A stretch of 64,000 nt of DNA. It comes from Bacillota bacterium (GTDB lineage Bacteria > Bacillota > Clostridia > Lachnospirales > Lachnospiraceae). Where the stretch lies: the NCBI GenBank assembly GCA_023663285.1, contig JAMPHT010000008.1:1-64000 (forward strand), written 5' to 3'. How positions within the stretch are numbered: position 1 is the first letter of the stretch; every line of letters begins with the position of its first letter. Positions 45,047-53,711 of this stretch are shown piece by piece. Under the pieces are notes generated by a model. That model saw only the letters and a program-made list of their open reading frames with translations. It ran no database searches and was not told the origin of the DNA. A program made the translations under genes and the position numbers.

Positions 45047-46072
45047 CTACTCTATCACATGGATCCAGCCTGCAGGCGCTTCGATCCTTCCCATCTGGAT
45101 GCCGGTCAGGGTATCATACAGCTTTCTGGTGACAGGTCCCATATCCTCCATGCCGCTGGGCAGACAGATCTCTTTCCCGTGATCCACGATCTTTCCTACA
45201 GGGGAAATGACCGCCGCAGTACCGCAGAGCCCACATTCCGCAAAGTCTTTGACTTCCTCCAGGAATACCTCCCGCTCCTCCACCTCCAGTCCAAGATACT
45301 CCTTCGCCACATGGACAAGGGAGCGGCGGGTAATGGAAGGCAGGATACTGTCGGACTTAGGCGTCACCACCTTATTGTCCTTCGTGACAAACAGGAAATT
45401 GGCGCCTCCCGTCTCCTCCACCTTGGTGCGGGTGCCGGGATCCAGATACATATTCTCGTCATACCCTTCCTCATGGGCGGTGACGATCGCGTGAAGGCTC
45501 ATTGCATAATTCAGTCCCGCCTTGATGTTGCCGGTTCCGTGAGGCGCCGCACGGTCAAAATCACTGACCCGAATGGTCAAAGGCTTGACGCCTCCCTTGA
45601 AATAAGGCCCCACCGGAGTACAGAAAACTCTGAACTGATACTCTTCGGCAGGCTTTACGCCGATAACAGGGTTTGTGCCGAACATATAAGGGCGCAGATA
45701 CAGGGTCGCTCCGCTGCCGTAAGGGGGCACAAAAGCCGCGTTCGCCGCAACCACCTTTGTGACCGCCTCCACAAAGCGCTCTCTGGGGAAAACAGGCATC
45801 TCCAGCCTCTTTGCGGAGGCTTCCATACGCTCTGCATTCAGGTCAGGGCGAAAGGTGACGATATGTCCGTCGTCCGTGGTGTATGCCTTCAGCCCCTCAA
45901 ATATGGTCTGGGCATACTGCAGCACGCCTGCACACTCGTTCAGGACGATGTTTGCGTCCTCCGTGATAACACCTTCATCCCATGCGCCGTTCTTATAATC
46001 GGAAACGTATCGGTAATCCGTCTGAACGTATCCGAATCCAAGGTTGCTCCAGTCAATATCTTTCTTTTCCAT
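45047..46072 (-). CDS. ilvE: branched-chain amino acid aminotransferase
   Basis: A 341-residue PLP-dependent fold-type IV aminotransferase. The catalytic lysine is in GTGNIKAGLNYAMS, and the motifs GLKAYTTDDG, YLRPYMFGT, EETGGANFLFV and LCGTAAVISPVG fit IlvE. It makes or breaks down valine, leucine and isoleucine with 2-oxoglutarate. The ATG at 46072 is preferred over the TTG six bases earlier because GAAGG is 9 nt before it. The parvulin gene follows closely. Confidence 0.95.
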   Translation of the reverse strand: MEKKDIDWSNLGFGYVQTDYRYVSDYKNGAWDEGVITEDANIVLNECAGVLQYAQTIFEGLKAYTTDDGHIVTFRPDLNAERMEASAKRLEMPVFPRERFVEAVTKVVAANAAFVPPYGSGATLYLRPYMFGTNPVIGVKPAEEYQFRVFCTPVGPYFKGGVKPLTIRVSDFDRAAPHGTGNIKAGLNYAMSLHAIVTAHEEGYDENMYLDPGTRTKVEETGGANFLFVTKDNKVVTPKSDSILPSITRRSLVHVAKEYLGLEVEEREVFLEEVKDFAECGLCGTAAVISPVGKIVDHGKEICLPSGMEDMGPVTRKLYDTLTGIQMGRIEAPAGWIHVIE

Positions 46073-46183
46073 AGCCAAATGCCTTCTTTCCCTGTAAAGA
46101 TTTTTATCCTAAAAAATTTCCCCTTCAGATGGTAATCATTATTATACTTTTACCGCCAAAAGTCAATATGCTTTTCTCCTGTC

Positions 46184-46678
46184 TCATCCCTTTTTCCTTT
46201 CGTATTTCAGAAAGGTGTACGCAATATCGAAATAGGTCTGTTCGTCGCTGTCTGCGGTGATCTCCCACTCCGGGTCCTTATCCAGATCGGGGAACCAGGT
46301 GTCCGCCTCATATTCCCTGTCGATCTTTGTGATATGAGCCACGTCGCAGTAGGGCAGCAGCTGACGGTATACGCTCTCCCCGCCTATCACGTAGACCTCC
46401 TCCGTCCTATAGGCTTTCAACTCATCCAGAAGCTCCTCCACCGAATGCACCACCACCGCGTCCTTTACGGTGAAATTTTTATCTCCGGAAAGGATGATGT
46501 TGGTCCTGTTTTTCAGAGGCATACCCTGGGGAAAGGTCTGCAGGGTCTTTCTTCCCAGCACCACTACCTTCCCGGTGGTCTCCTCCCGGAAATGCTTATG
46601 ATCGTTGGGGATGCGGACCAGAAGCTCCCCTTTGTTTCCGATCGCCCAATTATTATCTACAGCTGCAATGATATTCAT
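46184..46678 (-). CDS. folA: dihydrofolate reductase
   Basis: A 164-residue enzyme with the usual length and motifs: MNIIAAVDNNWAIGNKGELL (the Met20-type loop), GKVVVLGRKTLQTFP and VYVIGGESVYRQLLP with the cofactor-binding GG. It reduces dihydrofolate made by thymidylate synthase, whose gene is 20 bp upstream. The ATG follows GGAGGTGTATAC. Confidence 0.95.
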   Translation of the reverse strand: MNIIAAVDNNWAIGNKGELLVRIPNDHKHFREETTGKVVVLGRKTLQTFPQGMPLKNRTNIILSGDKNFTVKDAVVVHSVEELLDELKAYRTEEVYVIGGESVYRQLLPYCDVAHITKIDREYEADTWFPDLDKDPEWEITADSDEQTYFDIAYTFLKYERKKG

Positions 46679-46698
46679 GTATACACCTCCATAAGCGG

Positions 46699-47547
46699 TC
46701 AGATAGCGATAGGGATGTCCTTTATCTGCTCCCCCGTCTCATAGCCCTCCAGCTTTACGTCATCCCTCGTAAACCGGTAAAAGTCATGTACCTCAGGGTT
46801 CAGCCAGAACCTTGGCGCTTCCTTCGGCTCTCTGGCGATCAGTTCCTTGATGATGGGCACATGGCGGTCATAGATGTGAGCGTCAGCGATCACGTGTACA
46901 AGCTCCCCCACATTCATGTCACAGACCTGGGCCAGCATATGCACCAGCACCGCGTACTGCACCACATTCCAGTTGTTGGCCGCCAGCACATCCTGGGAGC
47001 GTTGGTTCAAAATGGCATTCAAGGTCAGCCGCTCTTCCCCCGGCTTCTGGGTCACATTAAAGGTCATGCTGTAGGCGCAGGGGTATAGGTTCATCTCATG
47101 GAGATCCTGATGTACATATATATTTGTCATGATGCGGCGGCTGAAGGGATTATTTTTCAGGTCATACAGGACCCTGTCCACCTGGTCCATCATGCCTTCC
47201 TTATATTGGTGCTTCACCCCCAGCTGATAACCGTAGGCTTTGCCGATGGAACCGTCCTCATCCGCCCACTCGTCCCAGATATGGCTGTGGAGATCATGGA
47301 TATTGTTGGATTTCTGCTGCCATATCCAGAGGATCTCGTCTGTGGCGGATTTTAACGCCGTCCTGCGGAGGGTCATGATGGGAAACTCCTTCGACAGGTC
47401 ATAGCGGTTCACCACGCCGAACTTTTTGATCGTATAGGCGGGGGTTCCGTCCGGCCAGTGGGGGCGTACCTTCTCCCCTTCCGTACTGGCGCCGTTTTCC
47501 AGAATATCCCTGCACATCTCTATAAAAACCTTGTCTGCATAACTCAT
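46699..47547 (-). CDS. thyA: thymidylate synthase
   Basis: A 282-residue ThyA. The active-site cysteine lies in LYPCAYSMTFNVT, followed by LNAILNQRSQDVLAANNWN, and the ending includes YDRHVPIIKELI. It makes dTMP from dUMP with methylene-tetrahydrofolate. The ATG at 47547 has GGAG 8 nt upstream; the frame continues upstream but without support. In a run with the beta-CASP nuclease gene (11 bp before) and folA (20 bp after). Confidence 0.95.
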   Translation of the reverse strand: MSYADKVFIEMCRDILENGASTEGEKVRPHWPDGTPAYTIKKFGVVNRYDLSKEFPIMTLRRTALKSATDEILWIWQQKSNNIHDLHSHIWDEWADEDGSIGKAYGYQLGVKHQYKEGMMDQVDRVLYDLKNNPFSRRIMTNIYVHQDLHEMNLYPCAYSMTFNVTQKPGEERLTLNAILNQRSQDVLAANNWNVVQYAVLVHMLAQVCDMNVGELVHVIADAHIYDRHVPIIKELIAREPKEAPRFWLNPEVHDFYRFTRDDVKLEGYETGEQIKDIPIAI

Positions 47548-47558
47548 CCACCTGTCTC

Positions 47559-49160
47559 CTACTGATATCTGTCGCACAGCGAATTGATCTGGTCTGCAAA
47601 TCTGGCGGCCTCCTTGTTGGGCATACCATCCTTTTTCTGCACCAGTGCCAGAAGCCTCTGGGCTGCCGCCAGCAGCCTTGCATAGACCCCTGCCGCCACG
47701 GCAGATCTGCCCTTCTTCTTGACGGGCACCGGCGCCGCTTCATACTCAAGCTTGCCGGATATCAGGTTGAACACAGTCCCGCTGTATGGCGCATAGGCCC
47801 TCTGGCCGTATTCTATCTTCAGGCACTCCGCAAAGGAAGTGCAGACGGTATCCTCTCCATGCACTACAAAGACCTTTTTCGGTTTTTCCTCAAAGCCGGA
47901 GATCCACTCAAGCAGCCCGTCCTTATCCGCATGGCCGCTCATGCCAATCAGCTGTCTGATCTGCGCCCGCACCTGGATGGTCTCGCCGAAAAGCCGTACC
48001 TCTTTCGCACCCTCCACAATGCTTCTGCCCAGAGTCCCTATTGCCTGGTAGCCCACAAAAAGTATGGTACACTCCGGCCGCCAGAGGTTGTGCTTCAGAT
48101 GATGCCTGATACGTCCCGCCTCGCACATACCGGAAGCGGATATGATGACCTTGGGCGTGTCGATAAAGTTGATCTCCTTGGATTCCTCACCGGTGATGGC
48201 AAGCTTCAGACCCGCAAAGGAGATAGGGTTGATGCCCTCCCGCACCAGCTCCATGGCCTCTTCATTGAAGCAGTCCCAGCGGTTCTCTTCAAAAATACCT
48301 GTGGCCTCCACCGCCAGGGGACTGTCCACATACACGGGAAACCTCTCATGCCCCTTTACCAGCCGGTCTACCTTGATCTTCCGCAGGAAATACAGAATCT
48401 CCTGGGTGCGCCCCACGGCAAAGGAAGGGATCACCACATTCCCGCCCCTGTCAAAAGTCTCTTTCAGGATCGCCGCCAGCTCCGTCACAAAGTCCGGCTG
48501 CTCCGTACTGTGAAGCCTGTTTCCGTAGGTGGACTCCATCACCACATAGTCCGCCTCCTTTGTCAGGGTCGGATTTTTAAGCAGCGGCAGGTTCTTGTTT
48601 CCGATGTCCCCGGAAAATACCAGCTTCTTCGTCGCGCCGTCCTCCGTCAGCCACACCTCAATGCTGGCGGAGCCTAAGAGATGTCCGATATCGGTAAAGC
48701 GGATCTTTACTTCGTCGCAGACCTGGACCTCTCTGCCATAATGGCAGGGCACGAGCTTCTTGATGACGCCCTCCGCGTCCTCCATGGTATAAAGAGGCTC
48801 CGACGCCTGGAACTCCCCGCCTCTCCTGGCCTTCCGGTTCTTCCATTCCGCCTCCATCATCTGGATGTGGGCACAGTCACGAAGCATGATGCTGCAAAGA
48901 TCTGCCGTCGCATCCGTGGCAAACACCTGCCCCCTGAAGCCTCCCGCATACAGCAGGGGCAACAGCCCCGAATGGTCTATATGGGCATGGGTCAGGAACA
49001 CATAGTCTATCATGGACGGACTCACCGGCAGCGGCTCGTTTTCAAACGTGTTGACCCCCTGCTCCATCCCGTAATCCACCAGGATATGCTTCTTTCCCAC
49101 CTCAATGTAATGACAGCTTCCCGTCACCTCATGGTCCGCACCCAAAAATACAAGCTTCAT
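47559..49160 (-). CDS. beta-CASP metallo-beta-lactamase fold ribonuclease
   Basis: A 533-residue protein. The metallo-beta-lactamase core has LTHAHIDHSGLLPLL (HxHxDH) and DIGHLLGSASIEVWL; the beta-CASP part has VMESTYGNR and SGMCEAGRIRHHL, and the C-terminal MBL motif is MSGHADKDGLLEWI (with HGE). It is closest to the KH-less RNase family of the YtrG/CPSF type (RMMBL ending). It probably processes RNA in the cytosol. Chosen start at 49160 behind AAGGAGGAGAGGT. It is the first gene of the thyA-folA run. Confidence 0.9.
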   Translation of the reverse strand: MKLVFLGADHEVTGSCHYIEVGKKHILVDYGMEQGVNTFENEPLPVSPSMIDYVFLTHAHIDHSGLLPLLYAGGFRGQVFATDATADLCSIMLRDCAHIQMMEAEWKNRKARRGGEFQASEPLYTMEDAEGVIKKLVPCHYGREVQVCDEVKIRFTDIGHLLGSASIEVWLTEDGATKKLVFSGDIGNKNLPLLKNPTLTKEADYVVMESTYGNRLHSTEQPDFVTELAAILKETFDRGGNVVIPSFAVGRTQEILYFLRKIKVDRLVKGHERFPVYVDSPLAVEATGIFEENRWDCFNEEAMELVREGINPISFAGLKLAITGEESKEINFIDTPKVIISASGMCEAGRIRHHLKHNLWRPECTILFVGYQAIGTLGRSIVEGAKEVRLFGETIQVRAQIRQLIGMSGHADKDGLLEWISGFEEKPKKVFVVHGEDTVCTSFAECLKIEYGQRAYAPYSGTVFNLISGKLEYEAAPVPVKKKGRSAVAAGVYARLLAAAQRLLALVQKKDGMPNKEAARFADQINSLCDRYQ

Positions 49161-49325
49161 ACCTCTCCTCCTTCTCCTGTGCCTCTCCCCGCGTCCGCCT
49201 TCCGGCTCCATCCGAAAAACCGCTTATGTATGATTCTATTTTATCTTTATACCGGGAGAAGCGCAAGAGAAAAATAAGATTGGTTTATTTTATGGCTGTT
49301 TTAAGGCTGGCCCTCAAAAAAACGA

Positions 49326-49354
49326 TTGACATTCCCGGCACAGCATGGTATTAT
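49326..49354 (+). promoter_or_regulatory. promoter of tRNA-Gly
   Basis: TTGACA (49326-49331) and TATTAT (49349-49354) with a 17-bp spacer, 30 bp before the tRNA 5' end. Confidence 0.8.
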
Positions 49355-49384
49355 CTCAAGGTAGCGATTTTTAATACTTCTTTT

Positions 49385-49457
49385 GCGATAGTAGTACAGT
49401 TGGTAGTACGCCACCTTGCCAAGGTGGAGGTCGCGGGTTCGAGTCCCGTCTATCGCT
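49385..49457 (+). tRNA. tRNA-Gly (GCC)
   Basis: A 73-nt cloverleaf: acceptor stem GCGATAG/CTATCGC with T discriminator, D arm with AGTTGGTAG, anticodon stem-loop CACCTTGCCAAGGTG with anticodon GCC, and T arm GCGGGTTCGAGTCCCGT. CCA is not coded. Its 3' 20 bp are repeated exactly at 51836-51855, so it is the integration site of the following island. Confidence 0.95.
49438..49457. repeat. 20-bp direct repeat, left copy (3' end of tRNA-Gly)
   Basis: TTCGAGTCCCGTCTATCGCT, identical to 51836-51855; it is the part of the tRNA rebuilt by integration. Confidence 0.9.
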
Positions 49458-49507
49458 TTATTTTCGTGTGCGGAAACCTTGATGTTTACAGGGTTTCCGT
49501 CAACGAG

Positions 49508-49708
49508 TTAATGTTCTATTTTTTTATCGACCATAGCTAAAATATCTTCCACGGAATAATCCGGCTGCTCATATTTTTCCTTTGTATAGTCTCCTTGTCC
49601 GCCTTTATCATATTCCTCAAGATATCTGGCCATTCCGATGGGTCCCAGCGTTTTAACCAATGCTTCAGTTCCCAATCTCCGTACTTCACTCATTTTAACT
49701 ATTTTCAT
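49508..49708 (-). CDS. small antitoxin-like partner of the PIN protein
   Basis: A 66-residue protein (MKIVKMSEVRRLGTEALVKT start, later LGPIGMARYLEEYDKGG and GDYTKEKYE). This 'LGPvG..Rfl...d.G.GDYT.eR' pattern is common in small proteins next to PIN-domain toxins. Its start overlaps the end of the PIN gene by 14 bp; an ATG at 49723 is an alternative. The order is toxin first, partner second, the reverse of most VapBC pairs. Confidence 0.65.
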   Translation of the reverse strand: MKIVKMSEVRRLGTEALVKTLGPIGMARYLEEYDKGGQGDYTKEKYEQPDYSVEDILAMVDKKIEH

Positions 49709-50162
49709 TGTCTGATTCATCATAACCAAATACCTCCATTACAAAGTCAATCGGATTTTTCACCGCTATTCTTGTATTGATTCTTTGACTGTTCTTTAAA
49801 AATTTCATATCTGTTGTCAGTAAAACATCTGCGCCAACCTCTGCGCTTGCTAAATGCAAACTGTCGAAGCTCCTTATATTCGATGTGTCTTTTATCTGGG
49901 CAGCACGCTGACTCACTTCATAAGTTGCCTTTATTGAATGATTCACAAGTACATTGTAAAGACCCTCAACATTGTTTCTCTTTTCTTCATTTCTAATCTT
50001 TGACATCTCTGCTTTCAGAATATCTGAGCCGATAATTTGTAATTCATTATCGAAAGCTTTTTGCATAATTATCAGAACCGCTTCCCGTTCTAAATAATTT
50101 TTGATATTTGATCTATCGTCGAACAAACGATTAAAGCAGCAATTATCCAAATATACTATCAA
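49695..50162 (-). CDS. PIN-domain protein, VapC-like toxin
   Basis: A 155-residue PIN-domain protein. It begins MIVYLDNCCFNRLFDD with the first catalytic Asp (D6), has acidic residues in SDILKAEMSKI, and ends with SFDSLHLASAEVGADVLLTTD, the classic PIN C-terminal acidic pair. PIN toxins cut RNA. The start is TTG at 50160-50162 with GGAGGG 8 nt upstream. It overlaps the small partner gene. Its activity as toxin is inferred from fold and context. Confidence 0.8.
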   Translation of the reverse strand: MIVYLDNCCFNRLFDDRSNIKNYLEREAVLIIMQKAFDNELQIIGSDILKAEMSKIRNEEKRNNVEGLYNVLVNHSIKATYEVSQRAAQIKDTSNIRSFDSLHLASAEVGADVLLTTDMKFLKNSQRINTRIAVKNPIDFVMEVFGYDESDNENS

Positions 50163-50531
50163 GGGATTTACCCTCCTTGCTTCCGTTTTCTACACAATAA
50201 TTATAACAAATATTTTATAAAGTTACACTAAGAATTTAATGTTATTAATTTCCTGGCGAATCCTGTTCATTGATTTTTAAATTCTTTAATACCAGTAATT
50301 TCATAATGAAATTTGCATCGTAAAAGTAACTATGATTATATCATATAGTATTTTATTTGTATAGATGCGTTGAAAATGAATAAGAAACCGGAAACGTAAA
50401 TCACAGACGAAATATGCAAAAAGCATATATGGCTCAAAATTCAAAGAATATATATCCTTTTTATGTATGCAAATGCGTGATATACTTTATTCGGAAAACG
50501 CGATATAATGCTAATCGGAAGGGGTGATAAA

Positions 50532-51767
50532 ATGACTTATAAAATTGACAATCAAAAAATAGGAATGTATATTTCGGGACTAATTGAACGGGAATTTGAA
50601 TCTGCACGACAATTTTGCAGCGTATACCTTCAAACACGCGATGGAAATCAGCCAACCGGGGAAGCTATACAAAACATGGCGAACCGTCTGTCCCAAATAA
50701 AAAAAGGTACAAAGGCAATCCAAATTGAAGATTTACCAATCTTTTCAGAATTGCTTCATGTCTCTTTTGAACAGATATTGAGCGGCGGAGAACATGGCGA
50801 ACCTAAGAGCAACAGAATGACAAATTATACTGTTGCCCAATCACACAATAAGACTGAGTGGACTGCATACATTAGGGAAAAGAACCAGCCCATCCTGAAT
50901 CCGGATGAATACGGAAAGACTGTATTAGACTATGCAATCATGTTCGGTAATTATGAATTCTTAAAGTTTTTAATAGATGAAAATTATATATGGTTTGATA
51001 GCCGACAAGATAAAGATTATGTTATGACGTTTGGTGCAGGAACAAATATTCAGCGCATTAAATTTGAAGAACTGGATAACGGTTTTTTTGTACGCAAACC
51101 TGGTATGAATGACTTGCAGTATAAGCTTGCAACAGAGGATCAGTTGAGAATGTATATCATTTCTTTTGCTGCAGACCACAACGATATATCCATGCTGGAA
51201 AAACTGAGGGCAAGGGAGATTCCTGAATTATATTATAAAGCACATTATCTGTCCTGCGCCTGCCCGGATTTTGATATTCATTATGACAAAAACATGGTAA
51301 GCCATATCGCGAAATCCAGTGATAAGGTACTGGATTATTTCACAGATTGCTTTGAAATCCGAGACCGAATTCGATACAAAGACGGCAGCAACCGTAGACA
51401 CACATTTGTATTTCCGTATATTTCTCAACTGTTGGATATGATGATTGAAAACAATAGCACCTTTTTAAGAACAGCATTGGAAAAATCTATTGAACATAAT
51501 GAGAATACATGGAGAAAACTGAAAGCGTTAATAAATGAATCTGTTAATGATGGCTGTTATTATGGAGATTATTGGAAAAAGGAAGTTGCTTTCCATGAAA
51601 ATGGGAATGTTGTTCATTTTCGAGATACGTTTGCCGTAACAGGAATCATCACCAATATAGCCAAAACAACAAAGAAGTCCTCAGATAGTCAAATAAACGG
51701 GTTAATCAACAAATTGAATGATTCGTATGATAGGATTAAATATATTACCGAAGATGAGATCACATGA
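50532..51767 (+). CDS. XRE-type HTH protein with ankyrin-like region
   Basis: A 411-residue soluble protein. Residues 1-90 resemble an XRE helix-turn-helix (IGMYISGLIEREFESARQFC, SQIKKGTKAIQIEDL). Residues about 120-165 look like an ankyrin repeat (NPDEYGKTVLDYAIMFGNYE, then FLKFLIDENYIW). The rest is helical and unfamiliar. The ATG at 50532 is 5 nt after AAGGGGTG; a TATAAT at 50504-50509 lies just upstream. It is the main cargo of the tRNA island. A role in defence or island control is possible; no catalytic motif supports either. Confidence 0.75.
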   Translation: MTYKIDNQKIGMYISGLIEREFESARQFCSVYLQTRDGNQPTGEAIQNMANRLSQIKKGTKAIQIEDLPIFSELLHVSFEQILSGGEHGEPKSNRMTNYTVAQSHNKTEWTAYIREKNQPILNPDEYGKTVLDYAIMFGNYEFLKFLIDENYIWFDSRQDKDYVMTFGAGTNIQRIKFEELDNGFFVRKPGMNDLQYKLATEDQLRMYIISFAADHNDISMLEKLRAREIPELYYKAHYLSCACPDFDIHYDKNMVSHIAKSSDKVLDYFTDCFEIRDRIRYKDGSNRRHTFVFPYISQLLDMMIENNSTFLRTALEKSIEHNENTWRKLKALINESVNDGCYYGDYWKKEVAFHENGNVVHFRDTFAVTGIITNIAKTTKKSSDSQINGLINKLNDSYDRIKYITEDEIT

Positions 51768-51835
51768 GGAAAGTTTTCTATATGATGATATAAGAACTGC
51801 AAAACAGATCTTTGTTTACCAGATTTCATAAAGGC

Positions 51836-51855
51836 TTCGAGTCCCGTCTATCGCT
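51836..51855. repeat. 20-bp direct repeat, right copy (tRNA-Gly 3' end)
   Basis: Exact copy of 49438-49457, followed by a T-rich stretch similar to that after the tRNA (TTTATTTT with one extra base), marking the far end of the island. Confidence 0.9.
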
Positions 51856-51946
51856 CTTTATTTTGCCTTTTTTCAGGGCCTCGGTTTTTATGGGTACCCC
51901 GGAAACAGCCGGGAAAAGAAAAAGGATATAGGGCAGACAAAAAAAC

Positions 51947-51975
51947 TTGTCAATATCCGCATGACGTGATATGAT
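51947..51975 (+). promoter_or_regulatory. promoter of a small RNA
   Basis: TTGTCA (51947-51952) and TATGAT (51970-51975) with a 17-bp spacer, followed about 75 bp later by a terminator and without a ribosome site or ORF. Confidence 0.7.
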
Positions 51976-51981
51976 AGACAA

Positions 51982-52086
51982 TAGAAAAGGGAAAGCCATA
52001 GAAGCGGCTCTACCCTTGATAGTATAGTTAAAACCTCTTAACGAGGTCAGCCGTTGCTATTTCCGGTAGCAGCGGCTATTTTTTTC
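51982..52086 (+). ncRNA. orphan small RNA of about 105 nt
   Basis: Lies between a good promoter and an intrinsic terminator and has no credible reading frame. It has a small CCTC-TTAA-GAGG hairpin at 52032-52046 followed by the terminator stem. The shape resembles the antisense RNAs of type I toxin-antitoxin loci in Firmicutes, but I find no small hydrophobic toxin frame on the opposite strand. It may be a free regulator or the leftover of such a pair. Confidence 0.6.
52049..52085 (+). terminator. rho-independent terminator of the small RNA
   Basis: AGCCGTTGCTA (52049-52059) pairs with TAGCAGCGGCT (52067-52077), 11 bp with one G-U pair, 7-nt loop, then a run of T (52079-52085). Confidence 0.85.
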
Positions 52087-52244
52087 CTTGAAGATTCTAT
52101 AACATAAACCTACAAGGTTCCGATAAAAGTAATATCCCTTTCGGTTGTGCTATGTAAAAAAATATGCTAAAATACAGCTTGACACGAAAGCTGTATTCAC
52201 TATAGCCATATAAGTGAATGTATACACAGGCGGGAGGTTTTTTC

Positions 52245-53711
52245 ATGATTTGTCCTGAATGCGGAAAAGAAATATCAGAGAACGCTCTCTTTTGCAGATA
52301 TTGCGGCGTTTCGGTGACTGCTGCCGGGGAACCGGCAGTCAAAGAACCGTCATCTGTCTCCGGAAAAAAAAGACAGGCTCGACAAATCTTTGTCTCCCTG
52401 CTCCTGTTTTTTATCTTCGCGGGCGGCCTGGCGGTCAGCTGCCGCTTTTTGTTCAGCGCCTGGAAGGAATACCGCGCCCCCTATCAGGAAGCGGCCTTTG
52501 CCGCACTGGATGATGAGCTTGCAAAAAGGGAAGGCTGCGCCGATAAAGTTACAGAGCTTGACGGCCTTCTCAAAGTCAATATCCGGGAGGCCGGAGAATT
52601 GGAATCCGCCCTCGCCCGCTATCGCGTCCAGCGGGAAGAAGAAATCCTGACTGCCGCGGCCGATTCTGCGAAAGCTGACTACGAGGCTCTGTTTGCAACG
52701 GACTTTTTTTCCTCTGCCTACCTGCAGTATATAGAGGACCTTCTGAGCGCCTTTCGGCAGGACGCTTTGGCAGACAGCTGGCTTTACTCCTATTATGACT
52801 ACTCTGCGCATTACAGCGCAAACGCCTATATTGATCAGGCTTTGTGGATCTATGACAGCGATGCGGCGGATGAAAAGTTCAGCGGACTCCTTGATGACCC
52901 CAAACACTTTTACGTCAGCGTCTACACGGCCACGTTGTCCGACCATTTTGCGCTGAACGAACACCTGTATGTCACCGGACTGGATCTGTTGGGGGGCCTG
53001 TTCAGAATACCCGGCTATGTTCTGGACGACGCGGTGTTCGCAAAAGCATACGGCGGCAGTCCCTATCCGTCTGAGATGGAGGTTCCCGGCTGGAGTCAGC
53101 AGGATTATGATGATTTCTGGAGATCTGCAGGTATTCCTTTCGATTCCCCTTATGCTTTCTGGGCGGACTACGGCCTGTCCGCTCCGGATTTCGATATCGA
53201 CTGGAATACTCTGGTAGATGAAGCTGCTTACTACAAGGCATATGAAAAATTCATGGATACGATCGCTCCCGATCTGGAGCGGTATGATATGGCACAGTAT
53301 GCGCCTGACGACGACTACTACGGAGGCGTCCGCTATGAGCTGTCCGGCGCCGAGGCTTCTCCCCAGGAAATTGCCGTCGCTTACATTGCAGCCCACCCTG
53401 ACTGCCTGGAGGAGCTGGGTATCCGGACAGAAGCCCTGTCCTCCTCTTATGACGACCTGATCGCCGAGGCGGAGCTTCAGCTGGCGGAGCTGACGGACGC
53501 CGCCGACGATCTGACGCTGCAAAAAAGTGAGGCTGAATGGCTGCGGGACAGCAACGCCTTCTTTCTGCAGCAGCGGGAAAGGCTTCTCGCTATGGAGGCT
53601 CAGCACAGGGAGCTTGTGATCCGGACTCTTTGGATCTTTGCCCTGATCATAGTGTTTCTGTTCCTTATGGCAGCCGCCAGCCTACGCCGGTTTATCCGCG
53701 CCTTACGGTGA
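52245..53711 (+). CDS. zinc-ribbon membrane protein of unknown function
   Basis: A 488-residue protein. It opens with a zinc ribbon (MICPECGKEISENALFCRYC), then a membrane segment at about residues 48-68, a large mostly acidic and Tyr/Ala-rich external part, a coiled coil at about 410-450 (EAELQLAELTDAADDLTLQK), and a final membrane segment near the C-terminus. The ATG at 52245 follows GGGAGG by 7 nt. Zinc-ribbon plus membrane anchor proteins are common in Clostridia and their roles are mostly unknown. It converges with the cellulase gene, overlapping by 9 bp. Confidence 0.75.
   Translation: MICPECGKEISENALFCRYCGVSVTAAGEPAVKEPSSVSGKKRQARQIFVSLLLFFIFAGGLAVSCRFLFSAWKEYRAPYQEAAFAALDDELAKREGCADKVTELDGLLKVNIREAGELESALARYRVQREEEILTAAADSAKADYEALFATDFFSSAYLQYIEDLLSAFRQDALADSWLYSYYDYSAHYSANAYIDQALWIYDSDAADEKFSGLLDDPKHFYVSVYTATLSDHFALNEHLYVTGLDLLGGLFRIPGYVLDDAVFAKAYGGSPYPSEMEVPGWSQQDYDDFWRSAGIPFDSPYAFWADYGLSAPDFDIDWNTLVDEAAYYKAYEKFMDTIAPDLERYDMAQYAPDDDYYGGVRYELSGAEASPQEIAVAYIAAHPDCLEELGIRTEALSSSYDDLIAEAELQLAELTDAADDLTLQKSEAEWLRDSNAFFLQQRERLLAMEAQHRELVIRTLWIFALIIVFLFLMAAASLRRFIRALR

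Larger units (their letters stand above)
49438..51855. mobile_element. 2.4-kb genomic island at tRNA-Gly, no integrase
   Basis: Bordered by identical 20-bp copies of the tRNA-Gly 3' end. Interior is AT-rich and holds a toxin-antitoxin-like pair and an XRE/ankyrin-like gene. No integrase, recombinase or replication gene is present, so it is either a remnant or mobilised in trans. Confidence 0.8.

Noticed and set aside
49385..51855. Possibility that the repeated tRNA end marks a second tRNA gene
   Set aside because: Only the 3' 20 bp are repeated at the right side; the upstream bases there cannot form the rest of a cloverleaf.
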